Shown here: positions 16,344 to 24,508 of the stretch, piece by piece
Position numbering within the stretch: the first letter of the stretch is position 1
How the letters are laid out: every line of letters begins with the position of its first letter
NCBI GenBank assembly: GCA_018385425.1
Contig: JAHBAA010000047.1
Span: 1 to 43,996, forward strand
Direction of reading: 5' to 3'
Origin: Acetatifactor sp.
Lineage (GTDB): Bacteria > Bacillota > Clostridia > Lachnospirales > Lachnospiraceae
DNA: 43,996 nucleotides
Program-made: the position numbers and the translations under genes
The notes under the pieces: model-generated
The model's input: the letters and a program-made list of their open reading frames with translations, nothing else
Told to the model about the DNA's origin: nothing
Databases searched by the model: none

Positions 16344-16904
16344 ATGCAGGATACGGCGATTATTGATCTGTATTTTGCGCGAAACGAGCAGGCTATCGCT
16401 GAGACACAGGCCGCTTACGGCAGCTATTGCCGCAGCATTGCCTGGAATGTTCTGCATGACAGTGAGGATGCAGATGAGTGTGTGAATGATACCTGGCTTC
16501 GCGCATGGAATTCCATACCGCCCACCAGGCCGGCCAGGCTGTCTGTCTATCTGGGGACGATCACCAGAAATCTTTCCCTGGACAGGTGGAAGAGCAAGCG
16601 TACAGCCAGACGCGGCAATGGTGAAATGACGGTCGTTTTGGATGAGATCGCAGAGGTGGTGCCGGATACAAGCAGTGTAGAGGATGCAGTGGAGACGGCA
16701 CGTCTGGAAGAACTGATCAATCGGTTTCTGCACGATCTGCCGGAGAAGGATTGCAGTGTATTCCTGAGACGATACTGGTACATGGAAGAATATGGAGACA
16801 TCGCCAAGCGCTATCACATGAATTTGAACACAGTGAAGAGCAGTATTCACAGGACAAGAGGGAAACTCAGAGATTTTTTGGAAAAAGAGGGAGTGACCAT
16901 ATGA
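16344..16904 (+). CDS. ECF-family RNA polymerase sigma factor
   Basis: 186 aa with AAAGGAGG eight bases before the start. The sigma region 2 pattern is visible at about 27-75 (IAWNVLHDSEDADECVNDTWLRAWNSIPP) and region 4 at about 125-180 (LPEKDCSVFLRRYWYMEEYGDIAKRYHMNLNTVKSSIHRTRGKLRDFL) with its helix-turn-helix. Regions 1.2 and 3 are missing, as in all ECF factors. The stop overlaps the start of the next gene by four bases, the usual coupling of sigma and anti-sigma. It is preceded by an ECF-type promoter that it probably recognises. The inducing signal is unknown; cell envelope stress is common for this type. Confidence 0.92.
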   Translation: MQDTAIIDLYFARNEQAIAETQAAYGSYCRSIAWNVLHDSEDADECVNDTWLRAWNSIPPTRPARLSVYLGTITRNLSLDRWKSKRTARRGNGEMTVVLDEIAEVVPDTSSVEDAVETARLEELINRFLHDLPEKDCSVFLRRYWYMEEYGDIAKRYHMNLNTVKSSIHRTRGKLRDFLEKEGVTI

Positions 16905-17734
16905 GTGACAAATCATTTGACAGACAGGATCAGGCGTTTCGGCTGATGGAAGCTCTGTCCGGTGTGGACGAGGAATTGCTGAGCAGGTCCGAGAGACAGC
17001 CGTCTGCAAAGAAGAAGATCGTGCAGTTTATGGGAAGATACGGCGCTCTTTGTGCTGCATGCCTTATGTGCGCGGTGCTGGGAAGTGTCTATCTGTTGAA
17101 CGGAGGATCGCAGTCAAAGGACTCTGCTGCGAATGAAGCAGCACCTGTAAAGCTTACCGCAGATACGAGATACGGAATCGCAATGGAGGAAGCATGCGAG
17201 GAGGAAGTAAATCTGTCGGAGGCTGATACAAATGTGCTTCTCACAGATGCAGGGAAAGCGGTAAACTGGAAGATCCCGGCGGAATCCGTGCGTACTGTCC
17301 CGGAGGCCAACGGCACAGACGCTGTAGCACAGGGGAATGATATTGAAACAGCTGAGGAGAAACTATACAGTGGGGCGGCTTTCGACGCCGAGAAACAGAT
17401 GTCGATCGCCGGGTACTCTCTTCAGACACCGGCCGGATATGCTATGAGTTCTGAGGAGGCAGCATTGCAGGAGGACGGAACCGGTGTATATACCTGGTAC
17501 AAGGAGGGAGTTCCCTGCTACGTGAGAGTCATGCTCCTTGACGACGCAGCCATCGACCGGCTGTGTGAGAACGGTGAGATTCTCGTTCTGGACGAAGAGG
17601 GGCAGTGGCTGACGAAGCTTCCGGCAGCAGACGAAACTGGTCTGAGGCAGTTTGCCTTGTCTGTAGGAAACGGAATCGTGACAGAGTATTACGGGTACCT
17701 GACTGTAGAAGAGATCCGTCAGCTTTTTGAGTAA
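16901..17734 (+). CDS. Putative membrane anti-sigma factor
   Basis: 277 aa from ATG 16901, which overlaps the sigma stop (ATGA); the longer ORF frame upstream lies inside the sigma gene. A cytoplasmic segment of about 45 residues is followed by one hydrophobic helix (GALCAACLMCAVLGSVYLL, about 48-66) and a roughly 200-residue outside domain rich in acidic residues and ending in a mixed alpha/beta region (YTWYKEGVPCYVRVMLLDD). No zinc-binding HxxxCxxC anti-sigma motif is present. The position and topology are the basis for the call; the outer domain would be the sensor. The family was not identified. Confidence 0.7.
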   Translation: MSDKSFDRQDQAFRLMEALSGVDEELLSRSERQPSAKKKIVQFMGRYGALCAACLMCAVLGSVYLLNGGSQSKDSAANEAAPVKLTADTRYGIAMEEACEEEVNLSEADTNVLLTDAGKAVNWKIPAESVRTVPEANGTDAVAQGNDIETAEEKLYSGAAFDAEKQMSIAGYSLQTPAGYAMSSEEAALQEDGTGVYTWYKEGVPCYVRVMLLDDAAIDRLCENGEILVLDEEGQWLTKLPAADETGLRQFALSVGNGIVTEYYGYLTVEEIRQLFE

Positions 17735-17750
17735 GGTTTTCAAAGAACTG

Positions 17751-17779
17751 TTGCGAGAAGAATGGGTTTTGTGTACAAT
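17751..17779 (+). promoter_or_regulatory. Promoter for the sodium symporter unit
   Basis: TTGCGA (17751-17756), 17-base spacer, TACAAT (17774-17779). The predicted transcription start falls inside the hairpin at 17780-17821. Confidence 0.65.
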
Positions 17780-17821
17780 AGGGCATGTGCGCTTTTCTAT
17801 AGGCGCAGATGTCCTGTTTTT
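17780..17821 (+). terminator. Rho-independent terminator after the ECF/anti-sigma operon
   Basis: AGGGCATGTGCGC (17780-17792) pairs with GCGCAGATGTCCT (17803-17815), 12 of 13 positions including one wobble, then GTTTTT. The hairpin begins directly after the -10 of the next promoter. Confidence 0.8.
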
Positions 17822-17840
17822 ATGAAATGGAGTATATGAT

Positions 17841-19208
17841 ATGAAAAGAGAACGCTTCGGAAGCCGATTGGGCTTTATTTTGTTGAGCGCCGGCTGTGCC
17901 ATTGGAATCGGTAATGTGTGGAAATTTCCCTATATGGTGGGACAGAACGGGGGCTGTATCTTTGTCCTGATCTATCTGTTCTTTCTGGCAGTTATCGGGG
18001 TTCCTGCGCTGACGGTGGAATTTTCCATAGGACGGGCAGCCCAGAAAAGTCCGGTCAGATTGTATCAGCAGCTGACACCGGAAAAGAGAGTCTGGACGAT
18101 CCATGGGTATCTGGCCATGGCGGGCAACTATATTCTGATGATGTTCTATACCTGTGTCACCGGTTGGATGCTGCAGTATTTTCTGAAGATGGCGACCGGG
18201 GAGTTTGAAGGTGCTGATGTGAAGGGAGTGTCAGCTATTTTTGCCGGAATGTTGGACAAACCGCTGCCAATGATCGCCTTTACGTTTTTTGTTATTGTTC
18301 TCTGCTTTGCCATCAATTCGGTAGGCGTGCAGAAGGGGTTGGAGCGTGTCACAAAATATATGATGCTGGCACTTTTGGCCATCATGGCTGTTCTGGCGGT
18401 GAACAGTATCTTTTTGGAGGGCGGCGGAGAGGGCCTGCGGTTTTACCTGGTGCCCAACGTGGATAAAATGATGGAGGTTGGGATCGGCAAGGTGATCGTA
18501 TCTGCGATGACTCAGGCCTTCTTTACCCTGAGTATCGGCATGGGCTCCATGGCGATCTTTGGCAGCTATCTGGACAAGGAACGGAGCCTGATGGGCGAGG
18601 CTGTAAATGTGGCTGTCCTGGATACCGCGGTTGCGTTCGTTTCGGGACTGATCATGTTCCCGGCCTGTATGGCATTTGGCGTGGACGTCAATGCGGGACC
18701 TCCTCTGATTTTCGAGACGCTGCCCAATATTTTTATTCACTTGCCGTTAGGTCGTGTGTGGGGGAGTCTGTTTTTTGTATTTTTGAGCTTTGCGGCACTT
18801 TCTACCGTGTTGGCGGTATTTGAGAATATTATTTCCTGTACTATAGATGTGACCGGCTGGAGCCGAAAGAAGACCTGTATCGTCAACGGTGCAGCCATGA
18901 TGATGCTGGTGCTCCCTTGTATCCTGGGCTTTAATGTCTGGTCCGGTTTTCATCCTCTGGGCGGTGACAGTAATGTGCTGGATCTGGAGGATTTCATCGT
19001 CAGCAATGTGCTGTTGCCCGGAGGCAGCCTGATCTACGTGCTCTATGCCACTACCCGGTACGGATGGGGGTGGAAAAGCTTTGAGACCGAGGCCAATGCA
19101 GGCAAGGGATGGAAGGTGAAAAAGTGGATGCGTCCCTACTTCACCTATGTCCTGCCTGTGATGATTCTGATATTGTTCTTGTATTCTCTGGTGCAGGTAT
19201 TTCGGTAA
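17841..19208 (+). CDS. Sodium-dependent transporter of the NSS (neurotransmitter:sodium symporter) family
   Basis: 455 aa, highly hydrophobic, with about 11-12 predicted membrane helices. The N-terminus has the family signature in TM1 (SRLGFILLSAGCAIGIGNVWKFPYMVGQNGG), the unwound sodium and substrate binding segment of LeuT-like proteins, followed by the TM2 part GVPALTVEFSIGRAAQ. Members import amino acids (Trp, Met, Leu, Ala) with sodium. The substrate cannot be read from the sequence. A 61-residue one-helix protein follows after 12 bases, as in methionine/alanine importers with a small subunit. Confidence 0.93.
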   Translation: MKRERFGSRLGFILLSAGCAIGIGNVWKFPYMVGQNGGCIFVLIYLFFLAVIGVPALTVEFSIGRAAQKSPVRLYQQLTPEKRVWTIHGYLAMAGNYILMMFYTCVTGWMLQYFLKMATGEFEGADVKGVSAIFAGMLDKPLPMIAFTFFVIVLCFAINSVGVQKGLERVTKYMMLALLAIMAVLAVNSIFLEGGGEGLRFYLVPNVDKMMEVGIGKVIVSAMTQAFFTLSIGMGSMAIFGSYLDKERSLMGEAVNVAVLDTAVAFVSGLIMFPACMAFGVDVNAGPPLIFETLPNIFIHLPLGRVWGSLFFVFLSFAALSTVLAVFENIISCTIDVTGWSRKKTCIVNGAAMMMLVLPCILGFNVWSGFHPLGGDSNVLDLEDFIVSNVLLPGGSLIYVLYATTRYGWGWKSFETEANAGKGWKVKKWMRPYFTYVLPVMILILFLYSLVQVFR

Positions 19209-19220
19209 GAGAGGTGTGAG

Positions 19221-19406
19221 ATGCTTGGAGAAGGAATGGATGGAGCTCTTTTGCTTGTCTTAATCATTTGGCTGCTTCTCAGCATTCCCGCATGGAAGCG
19301 GATGAATCGCGGGGGCTGGGATCGGGAGAGCTGGTTTATGAATTTCTATGGCGGACTGTCCATCGGACTGCTGGTGGCAGGGGTCTTTCGGTTGTTTTTG
19401 ATTTAA
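19221..19406 (+). CDS. Small single-helix membrane protein, possible NSS transporter subunit (MetS-like)
   Basis: 61 aa, preceded by AGAGAGGTG. One strong helix near the N-terminus (GALLLVLIIWLLLSIPAW) and a second hydrophobic stretch at the end (LSIGLLVAGVFRLFLI). In Corynebacterium, the NSS transporter MetP works with a small partner, MetS, of about this size. The 12-base spacing to the transporter gene supports a functional link. Sequence identity to MetS could not be tested. The next gene is convergent, 31 bases away, without an evident terminator. Confidence 0.6.
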   Translation: MLGEGMDGALLLVLIIWLLLSIPAWKRMNRGGWDRESWFMNFYGGLSIGLLVAGVFRLFLI

Positions 19407-19437
19407 CCCTTTCAAGCGGAACGTGGCTCCTTGTTAC

Positions 19438-20133
19438 TTAGCTTCGCTCATTTTCCCGCATCCGATACCCAATCCCGATCTCCGTAAAGATATATTGGGG
19501 ATTGGCGGGATTTTGTTCCAGTTTTCTGCGGATATTGGCCATATTTACCCGAAGGATCTGGTTGTTGGTGTCCATGTAGGGGCCCCAGATGGATTTGATC
19601 AGGTGAGAATAGGTCAGTACCTTGCCGGAATTCTCTGCCAGAAGGGTCAGCAGCTGATATTCGATCTGGGTCAGATGAACTTCCTGCCCTGCCAGAGTGA
19701 CAAGGCGTTTGTCGAAGTCTACTTCCAGCTCCAATGCTTTGTATTTGCTGTCCTGTACGGAGAGGTGTCTGCGGCGCAGGGAGGTCCGAATGCGGGCCAT
19801 CAGCTCCGCCGGTCCGAAGGGCTTCGTCAGATAGTCGTCAGCGCCCAGGTCCAGCGCCTCCACCTTGTCCTGCTCCTTGGAGCGGGCGGAGATGACGATA
19901 ATGGGCAGACTGCTCCAGCTACGAATGGAGGAGATCACCTCTAACCCATCCATGTCCGGCAGACCCAGATCCAACAGGAGAATGTCCGGGCAGAGTGAAG
20001 CGCACAGACTTAGGCCCTCCGCGGCGGTAATGGCACTGGTTACCCGGTAGCCGTTGCTGCTTAAGGCCGTGGTGATATAAGAGCAGATCGAGCGGTCGTC
20101 TTCAATTAAGAGTACATTGATCTTGTTTTGCAT
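19438..20133 (-). CDS. OmpR-family response regulator, KdpE-like
   Basis: 231 aa from the ATG at 20133 (MQNKINVLLIEDD); the ORF frame extends upstream into the kinase gene. The receiver has acidic residues in IEDD, phospho-acceptor Asp55 in LLLDLGLPDMDG, ARSKEQDKVEALDLGADDYLTKPF with the conserved Lys, then a winged-helix DNA-binding domain (about 130-231, LTQIEYQLLTLLAENSGKVLTYSHLIKSIWG). The segment GADDYLTKPFGPAELMARI matches KdpE closely. The start lies inside the kinase gene end (32-base overlap), so the pair is translated together. No kdpFABC potassium pump genes are in the window, so the target is open. Confidence 0.88.
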   Translation of the reverse strand: MQNKINVLLIEDDRSICSYITTALSSNGYRVTSAITAAEGLSLCASLCPDILLLDLGLPDMDGLEVISSIRSWSSLPIIVISARSKEQDKVEALDLGADDYLTKPFGPAELMARIRTSLRRRHLSVQDSKYKALELEVDFDKRLVTLAGQEVHLTQIEYQLLTLLAENSGKVLTYSHLIKSIWGPYMDTNNQILRVNMANIRRKLEQNPANPQYIFTEIGIGYRMRENERS

Positions 20134-20959
20134 AGTGTTCCTTATTCTTGGGAAGGGTAAAGGTGAAGACTGCCCCGTGATCATGGTTGCCTCCGGTGAT
20201 GGTGCCGTGGTGGGCGGTGATGATCGTCTTGCAGATCGCCAGGCCGATTCCCATTCCTTTATATATATCGGAAGAGATCTGATCTCCTGCACCGTCAAAT
20301 AGGTGGTTTAGCTTGTCTGCAGGGATTCCCTTTCCGTAATCCTTTACTGTAAAAATCACTTTGTCATTTTCGTGAGAGACCGTCAGGTCGATGGGTTCTG
20401 TGCTGTCGGAATGGTAATATGCGTTTTCACACAGATTGATCAGAACCTGTTCGATGAGGATGGCATCCATGGGAATCATGAGAAATTCCTCCGGAATAGA
20501 CACATTGATCTGACTGTCGGGATGTCTGCTTCCAAATTTTTGAACACTCTCGGCCACTACCTCTTCCAACGACTCCTCAGTGGTGACGATATCCATATCC
20601 TGATTGCGGATATGGGTGATCGTCAGGAGATTTTCCACCATATGCAGCAGCCAGTTGGAATCCTCATAAATATTTCGCACCAGTTCATCCTTTTCGTCGG
20701 AGGGGAGATAATCGGTGTTCTCCAGATAGGCCAGACTGTTGCCGATGATGCCGGTGAGCGGAGTGCGCAGATCGTGCGAGATTGCCCGCAGCAGGTTGGC
20801 GCGAAGCCGTTCCTGCTCTGCCTCTGCCAGCTTTTTCTCATCTGCGGCAAGCTGCATGGCCTGTCCCCGGATCCTTTTGGCCTGGAGCCTTAACAGGATG
20901 ATAGAGGTAAGTGCCCAGATGAGCACTATGGAGATAATAATAATCTGAGCTTGCTTCAT
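20102..20959 (-). CDS. Sensor histidine kinase, short KdpD-like form
   Basis: 285 aa with one N-terminal membrane helix (IIIISIVLIWALTSIILL), a coiled-coil linker (about 28-58), an H-box RAISHDLRTPLTGIIGNS with His62, and an ATPase domain with N box INLCENAYYHS, DYGKGIP and GMGIGLAICKTI. The kinase core resembles the C-terminus of KdpD, but the large KdpD sensor part and its four-helix bundle are missing. With almost no outside residues, sensing probably occurs in the membrane or through a partner. It lies between the methyltransferase gene (15 bases upstream) and its regulator. Confidence 0.85.
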   Translation of the reverse strand: MKQAQIIIISIVLIWALTSIILLRLQAKRIRGQAMQLAADEKKLAEAEQERLRANLLRAISHDLRTPLTGIIGNSLAYLENTDYLPSDEKDELVRNIYEDSNWLLHMVENLLTITHIRNQDMDIVTTEESLEEVVAESVQKFGSRHPDSQINVSIPEEFLMIPMDAILIEQVLINLCENAYYHSDSTEPIDLTVSHENDKVIFTVKDYGKGIPADKLNHLFDGAGDQISSDIYKGMGIGLAICKTIITAHHGTITGGNHDHGAVFTFTLPKNKEHYAKQDQCTLN

Positions 20960-20974
20960 GCAGGACCCCCGGTA

Positions 20975-21865
20975 CTATCTGTGCCAACGCCCGGAAGCAC
21001 CACAGGGGAGAACCAGCCCGGATGCTGTGACGGGGAGTCCGATCTCATCCGACTCCACCTGACCGCCGAAGCGCTTCACGACAGCAGTGTTCATCATGTA
21101 GGAGAGGACTGCAGGCTGCAGCCCCGTGGTATAGGAATTGATCAGGAAAAACAGCGGTTCCTCGGAAAGGATCTGTGTGGTCAGTTCCACGAAGGGCCAG
21201 ATACTTTCTTCTATTTTCCAGATCTCACCCTTGGGACCTCTTCCGTAGGAAGGAGGGTCCATGATAATGCCGTCATATTTGTTGCCCCGGCGAATTTCCC
21301 GTTCAACGAATTTTACGCAGTCATCCACCAGCCAGCGGATGGGGGCATCGCCAAGCCCGGAGCTTGCCGCATTCTCCTTTGCCCAGGTCACCATACCCTT
21401 GGAAGCATCCACATGAGTGACAGAGGCACCAGCGGCAGCAGCGGCCAGGGTGGCACCGCCGGTATAGGCAAAGAGGTTCAATACCTTTACGGGACGGCCT
21501 GCATTCCTGATAAGCTGAGAGAACCAGTCCCAGTTGACAGCCTGCTCGGGGAAAAGTCCGGTGTGTTTGAAGCTGAAGGGCTTTAAGTGGAAGGTGAGTG
21601 CCTTCTGACTGCCGGCGGTCATGCCGAGCAGAGGATAGTGAATGGTCCATTCGTTCGGAAGGTTGAAAAACTCCCATTCACCGCCGCCCTTTGTGCTGCG
21701 GTGATAGTGACCGTTCTTCGCTTTCCAGCCCGATGCTTCATGAGGGGTATTCCAGATGACCTGAGGGTCGGGACGGACCAGAATATAATCACCCCAACGC
21801 TCCAGCTTTTCGCCGTTTGAGGTATCCAGTACTTCGTAATCTTTCCAATGATCAGCAATCCACAT
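20975..21865 (-). CDS. Class I SAM-dependent methyltransferase, RlmI/RlmK-like
   Basis: 296 aa. AAAGGA lies upstream of the ATG at 21865. The methyltransferase core is clear: motif I VLNLFAYTGGATLAAAAAGA (about 127-146), VDASKGMVTWAKENA and the catalytic-loop motif IIMDPPSYGRG. These match the family of 23S rRNA cytosine-C5 or guanine-N2 methyltransferases, but the N-terminal PUA domain of RlmI is absent, and the substrate is therefore uncertain. It is first of a three-gene minus-strand unit with a sensor kinase and regulator, divergent from the S10 operon. Confidence 0.85.
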   Translation of the reverse strand: MWIADHWKDYEVLDTSNGEKLERWGDYILVRPDPQVIWNTPHEASGWKAKNGHYHRSTKGGGEWEFFNLPNEWTIHYPLLGMTAGSQKALTFHLKPFSFKHTGLFPEQAVNWDWFSQLIRNAGRPVKVLNLFAYTGGATLAAAAAGASVTHVDASKGMVTWAKENAASSGLGDAPIRWLVDDCVKFVEREIRRGNKYDGIIMDPPSYGRGPKGEIWKIEESIWPFVELTTQILSEEPLFFLINSYTTGLQPAVLSYMMNTAVVKRFGGQVESDEIGLPVTASGLVLPCGASGRWHR

Positions 21866-21907
21866 CTTGAGTATCCTTTTCTTCTATATATAATAGTGTT
21901 CCCTATG

Positions 21908-21936
21908 ATTATACAGAATTTTTTCAAAGCTGTAAA
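21908..21936 (-). promoter_or_regulatory. Minus-strand promoter for the methyltransferase / KdpDE-like unit
   Basis: Read on the minus strand: TTTACA (21936-21931), 17-base spacer, TATAAT (21913-21908). It lies about 43 bases before the methyltransferase start. Confidence 0.75.
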
Positions 21937-22038
21937 TAATGGAGGCGAAATGCAGCCGTATTTTGGTCGCGTATTTGAAAAAATGCGGATTGTACTGAAA
22001 AAAAAACAATATTATGCACAAATATTGAAAATAAAATG

Positions 22039-22066
22039 TTGCAATTCGCTGAAATTCATGTATAAT
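22039..22066 (+). promoter_or_regulatory. S10 operon promoter
   Basis: TTGCAA (22039-22044), 16-base spacer, TATAAT (22061-22066), with A/T-rich sequence upstream (AAAAAAAAACAATATT). It gives a leader of about 258 bases before rpsJ. Confidence 0.8.
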
Positions 22067-22072
22067 GATACT

Positions 22073-22330
22073 TGCTGTGGCATGATAGCTGTGAAGCGTG
22101 AGGTTGCCGGCAGTCAGAAATGGCAGTCGGGTTTTCCGTGGAGCGAATGTCAAGTTAGGAAACTGACGACAAGTCACTGTACCAATCAATAAGTCTGCCT
22201 CGGGCAGAAACGACGTGTGGGATCCGGAGAACCGGAAGTTGCGTAAGGGTTTAGGACACACACGGGAGAGTGTACAGTCACCGCTTGTCGTACTTAGTCC
22301 CAAAAGTGCGAAAAGGAGGCGACTTTTTTT
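22073..22330 (+). promoter_or_regulatory. Long structured 5' leader of the S10 operon
   Basis: Several compact hairpins can be drawn: GTCA(A)GTT-AGGA-AACTGAC (22149-22167), TCTGCC-TCG-GGCAGA (22194-22208), TCCGG-AGAA-CCGGA (22223-22236) and AAAAGT...ACTTTT (22302-22327), with the AGGAGG ribosome binding site in the last loop. S10 operons are commonly controlled by ribosomal proteins through such leaders; which protein acts here is unknown. With the promoters, this accounts for the 465-base gap 21866-22330. Confidence 0.55.
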
Positions 22331-22648
22331 ATGGCAAGTCAAGTAATGAGAATTACACTGAAGGCTTATGAGCATCAGCTTGTAGATGCAGCTGCTAAGA
22401 AGATCATTGATACTGCAAAGAAGAACGGATCAGAGGTGAGCGGACCTGTGCCCCTTCCTACCAAGAAGGAAGTAGTAACCATCCTGAGAGCGGTTCACAA
22501 GTACAAGGACTCCAGAGAGCAGTTCGAGCAGAGAACTCACAAGAGACTGATCGACATCATTGCACCTACATCCGGTACCGTAGCAGCGCTGCAGAAGCTG
22601 GAGATGCCCGCAGGTGTATATATCAACATCAAGATGAGAACCAAATAA
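22331..22648 (+). CDS. rpsJ: 30S ribosomal protein S10
   Basis: 105 aa, full length. The typical S10 start ([19 protein letters not shown]), the conserved [39 protein letters not shown] and the C-terminal [10 protein letters not shown] are present. S10 also forms part of antitermination complexes with NusB. It is the first gene of the S10-spc transcript. AGGAGG lies 11 bases from the ATG, wider than for its neighbours, within a possible hairpin. A gap of 161 bases separates it from rplC. Confidence 0.98.
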   Translation: MASQVMRITLKAYEHQLVDAAAKKIIDTAKKNGSEVSGPVPLPTKKEVVTILRAVHKYKDSREQFEQRTHKRLIDIIAPTSGTVAALQKLEMPAGVYINIKMRTK

Positions 22649-22809
22649 GGTTCCCAAGTGTCAGGTTTCAACAGAAACAAATCAAATAAAAACCTCTACT
22701 AGACGTAAGAACACACTTCGGTCCGGAGTCGAAGAAAAGGTTATGACGCAACAATAACCCTGTGGTCCGCTATGTAGAAGCCAACAAGGCAAAAAGAGAG
22801 GAGAAAGAA
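22649..22809 (+). other. Intercistronic region rpsJ-rplC
   Basis: A 161-base gap, longer than the 1-70 bases usual in this operon. It holds a short hairpin (CTTCG ... CGAAG, about 22718-22736) and the rplC ribosome binding site AGAGGAG, but no clear promoter or terminator. Confidence 0.4.
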
Positions 22810-23493
22810 ATGAAGAAAGCTATTTTGGCAACAAAAGTCGGAATGACTCAAATCTTCAACGCAGACGGCGTTCTGGTTCCCGTAACTGTTCTTCAGGCCG
22901 GTCCCTGTGTAGTAACTCAGGTTAAGACTGTTGAGAACGACGGCTACAGCGCTGTTCAGGTCGGCTTCGTCGACAAGAAAGAGAGAATCGTTAATAAGGA
23001 TGCTGCAGGCAAGAAGAGCATCGTCAACAGACACGGTGCTACACAGGCTGAGGCAGGCCACTTCAAGAAGGCAGGCGTAAGCGCTAAGAGATATGTGAGA
23101 GAGTTCAAGTTTGAGAACGCTTCCGAGTATGCACTCGGTGCTGAGATCAAGGCTGACATCTTCGCAGAGGGTGACAAGATCGATGCTTCCGCAATCAGCA
23201 AAGGTAAGGGCTTCCAGGGCGCTATCAAGAGACTTGGTCAGCACAGAGGACCCATGAAGCACGGTTCCAAGTTCCATCGTCATCAGGGTTCCAACGGTGC
23301 ATGTTCCTCCCCCAGCCGTGTATTTAAGGGCAAGGGAATGCCCGGTCACATGGGCTGCGTAAAGGTTACTGTTCAGAATCTCGAGGTAGTAAGAGTGGAT
23401 GCTGAGAAGAACCTGATTCTTGTTAAGGGCGCAGTACCCGGACCTAAGAAGGCATTGGTAACCATCAAAGAGACCACTAAGGTCGAGGCATAG
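22810..23493 (+). CDS. rplC: 50S ribosomal protein L3
   Basis: 227 aa from ATG 22810; the ORF track starts 48 bases earlier, but [16 protein letters not shown] is the standard L3 start and AGAGGAG precedes it. The central [32 protein letters not shown] is the loop that reaches the peptidyl transferase centre, including the Gln that is methylated in some bacteria. L3 is an early assembly protein of the 50S subunit. Confidence 0.98.
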   Translation: MKKAILATKVGMTQIFNADGVLVPVTVLQAGPCVVTQVKTVENDGYSAVQVGFVDKKERIVNKDAAGKKSIVNRHGATQAEAGHFKKAGVSAKRYVREFKFENASEYALGAEIKADIFAEGDKIDASAISKGKGFQGAIKRLGQHRGPMKHGSKFHRHQGSNGACSSPSRVFKGKGMPGHMGCVKVTVQNLEVVRVDAEKNLILVKGAVPGPKKALVTIKETTKVEA

Positions 23494-23519
23494 TTTGAGG
23501 CGAAAGGAGGACCAATCAG

Positions 23520-24140
23520 ATGGCAAACGTATCTGTATATAATATGGAAGGCAAGGAAGTTGGTACAATCGAGCTGAACGATGCTGTATTCGGTGTAACC
23601 GTAAATGAGCACCTGGTTCACATGGCAGTTGTACAGCAGCTTGCGAACAATCGTCAGGGAACTCAGAAGGCAAAGACCCGTTCTGAGGTATCCGGCGGCG
23701 GAAGAAAGCCTTGGAGACAGAAGGGAACCGGTCATGCAAGACAGGGTTCAACCAGATCTCCTCAGTGGGTAGGCGGCGGAGTTGTATTCGCACCCGTTCC
23801 CAGAGATTATTCCTTCAAGCTCAACAAGAAGGAGAAGAGAGCAGCACTGAAGTCTGCACTGACCAGCAAGGTTCAGGGCGGCAAGCTGATCGTCCTTGAC
23901 GAGTTGAAGTTTGACGAGATCAAGACCAAGAATTTTACGAACGTAATGAGCAACCTCAAGGTTGAGAAGGGCCTTGTAGTGATCGCTGAGAATGATGCAA
24001 ATGTTGTTCTTTCCGCTAGAAACGTAGCAACAATTGACACCACTCTGGTAAACACCATCAACGTATATGACGTGATGAAGGCTAAGGTAGTTGTCCTGAC
24101 CAAGGATGCTGTGAAGAAGATCGAGGAGGTGTACGCGTAA
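23520..24140 (+). CDS. rplD: 50S ribosomal protein L4
   Basis: 206 aa, normal length. [36 protein letters not shown] is the extended loop that lines the peptide exit tunnel and is a known site of macrolide resistance changes; no unusual residue is evident. In enterobacteria L4 represses the S10 operon; whether it does so here through the 22073-22330 leader is unknown. AAAGGAGG precedes the ATG and the stop overlaps rplW by one base. Confidence 0.98.
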   Translation: MANVSVYNMEGKEVGTIELNDAVFGVTVNEHLVHMAVVQQLANNRQGTQKAKTRSEVSGGGRKPWRQKGTGHARQGSTRSPQWVGGGVVFAPVPRDYSFKLNKKEKRAALKSALTSKVQGGKLIVLDELKFDEIKTKNFTNVMSNLKVEKGLVVIAENDANVVLSARNVATIDTTLVNTINVYDVMKAKVVVLTKDAVKKIEEVYA

Positions 24141-24439
24141 TGGCTGACATTAAATACTATGACGTAATCCTCAAACCGGTTGTAACCGAGAAGAGTATGG
24201 CTGGTATGGCTGAGAAGAAATATACATTTCTGGTTCATACCGAAGCAAACAAGTCTCAGATCAAAGAGGCTGTTGAGAAGATGTTCGAGGGCGTTAAGGT
24301 TGCCAAGGTTAACACCGTTAACATGGACGGCAAGAACAAGAGACGCGGAATGGTAGTCGGCAAGACTGCCAAGACCAAGAAGGCAATTGTTACCTTGACC
24401 GCTGACAGCAAGGATATCGAGATCTTTGCAGGTCTGTAA
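24140..24439 (+). CDS. rplW: 50S ribosomal protein L23
   Basis: 99 aa. [46 protein letters not shown] and the basic loop [20 protein letters not shown] are the L23 pattern. L23 sits at the tunnel exit and docks trigger factor and SRP. Its ATG shares one base with the rplD stop (TAATG), indicating coupled translation. Confidence 0.98.
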   Translation: MADIKYYDVILKPVVTEKSMAGMAEKKYTFLVHTEANKSQIKEAVEKMFEGVKVAKVNTVNMDGKNKRRGMVVGKTAKTKKAIVTLTADSKDIEIFAGL

Positions 24440-24508
24440 TCGATAGACCTAGTAGGTATGCGGTGAAATCGATCACCGCGCAAAATGACAAGATAAGGAG
24501 ATAAGAAA

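Noticed and set aside
20102-20959. Treating the short KdpD-like kinase as a truncated pseudogene
   Set aside because: It has a good start, a membrane helix, a complete catalytic core and an overlap with its regulator; it looks like an intact short form.
22082-22192. Short ORF (MIAVKREVAG...) in the rpsJ leader, possible leader peptide
   Set aside because: No ribosome binding site before its ATG and no run of regulatory codons; the region is better explained by RNA hairpins.
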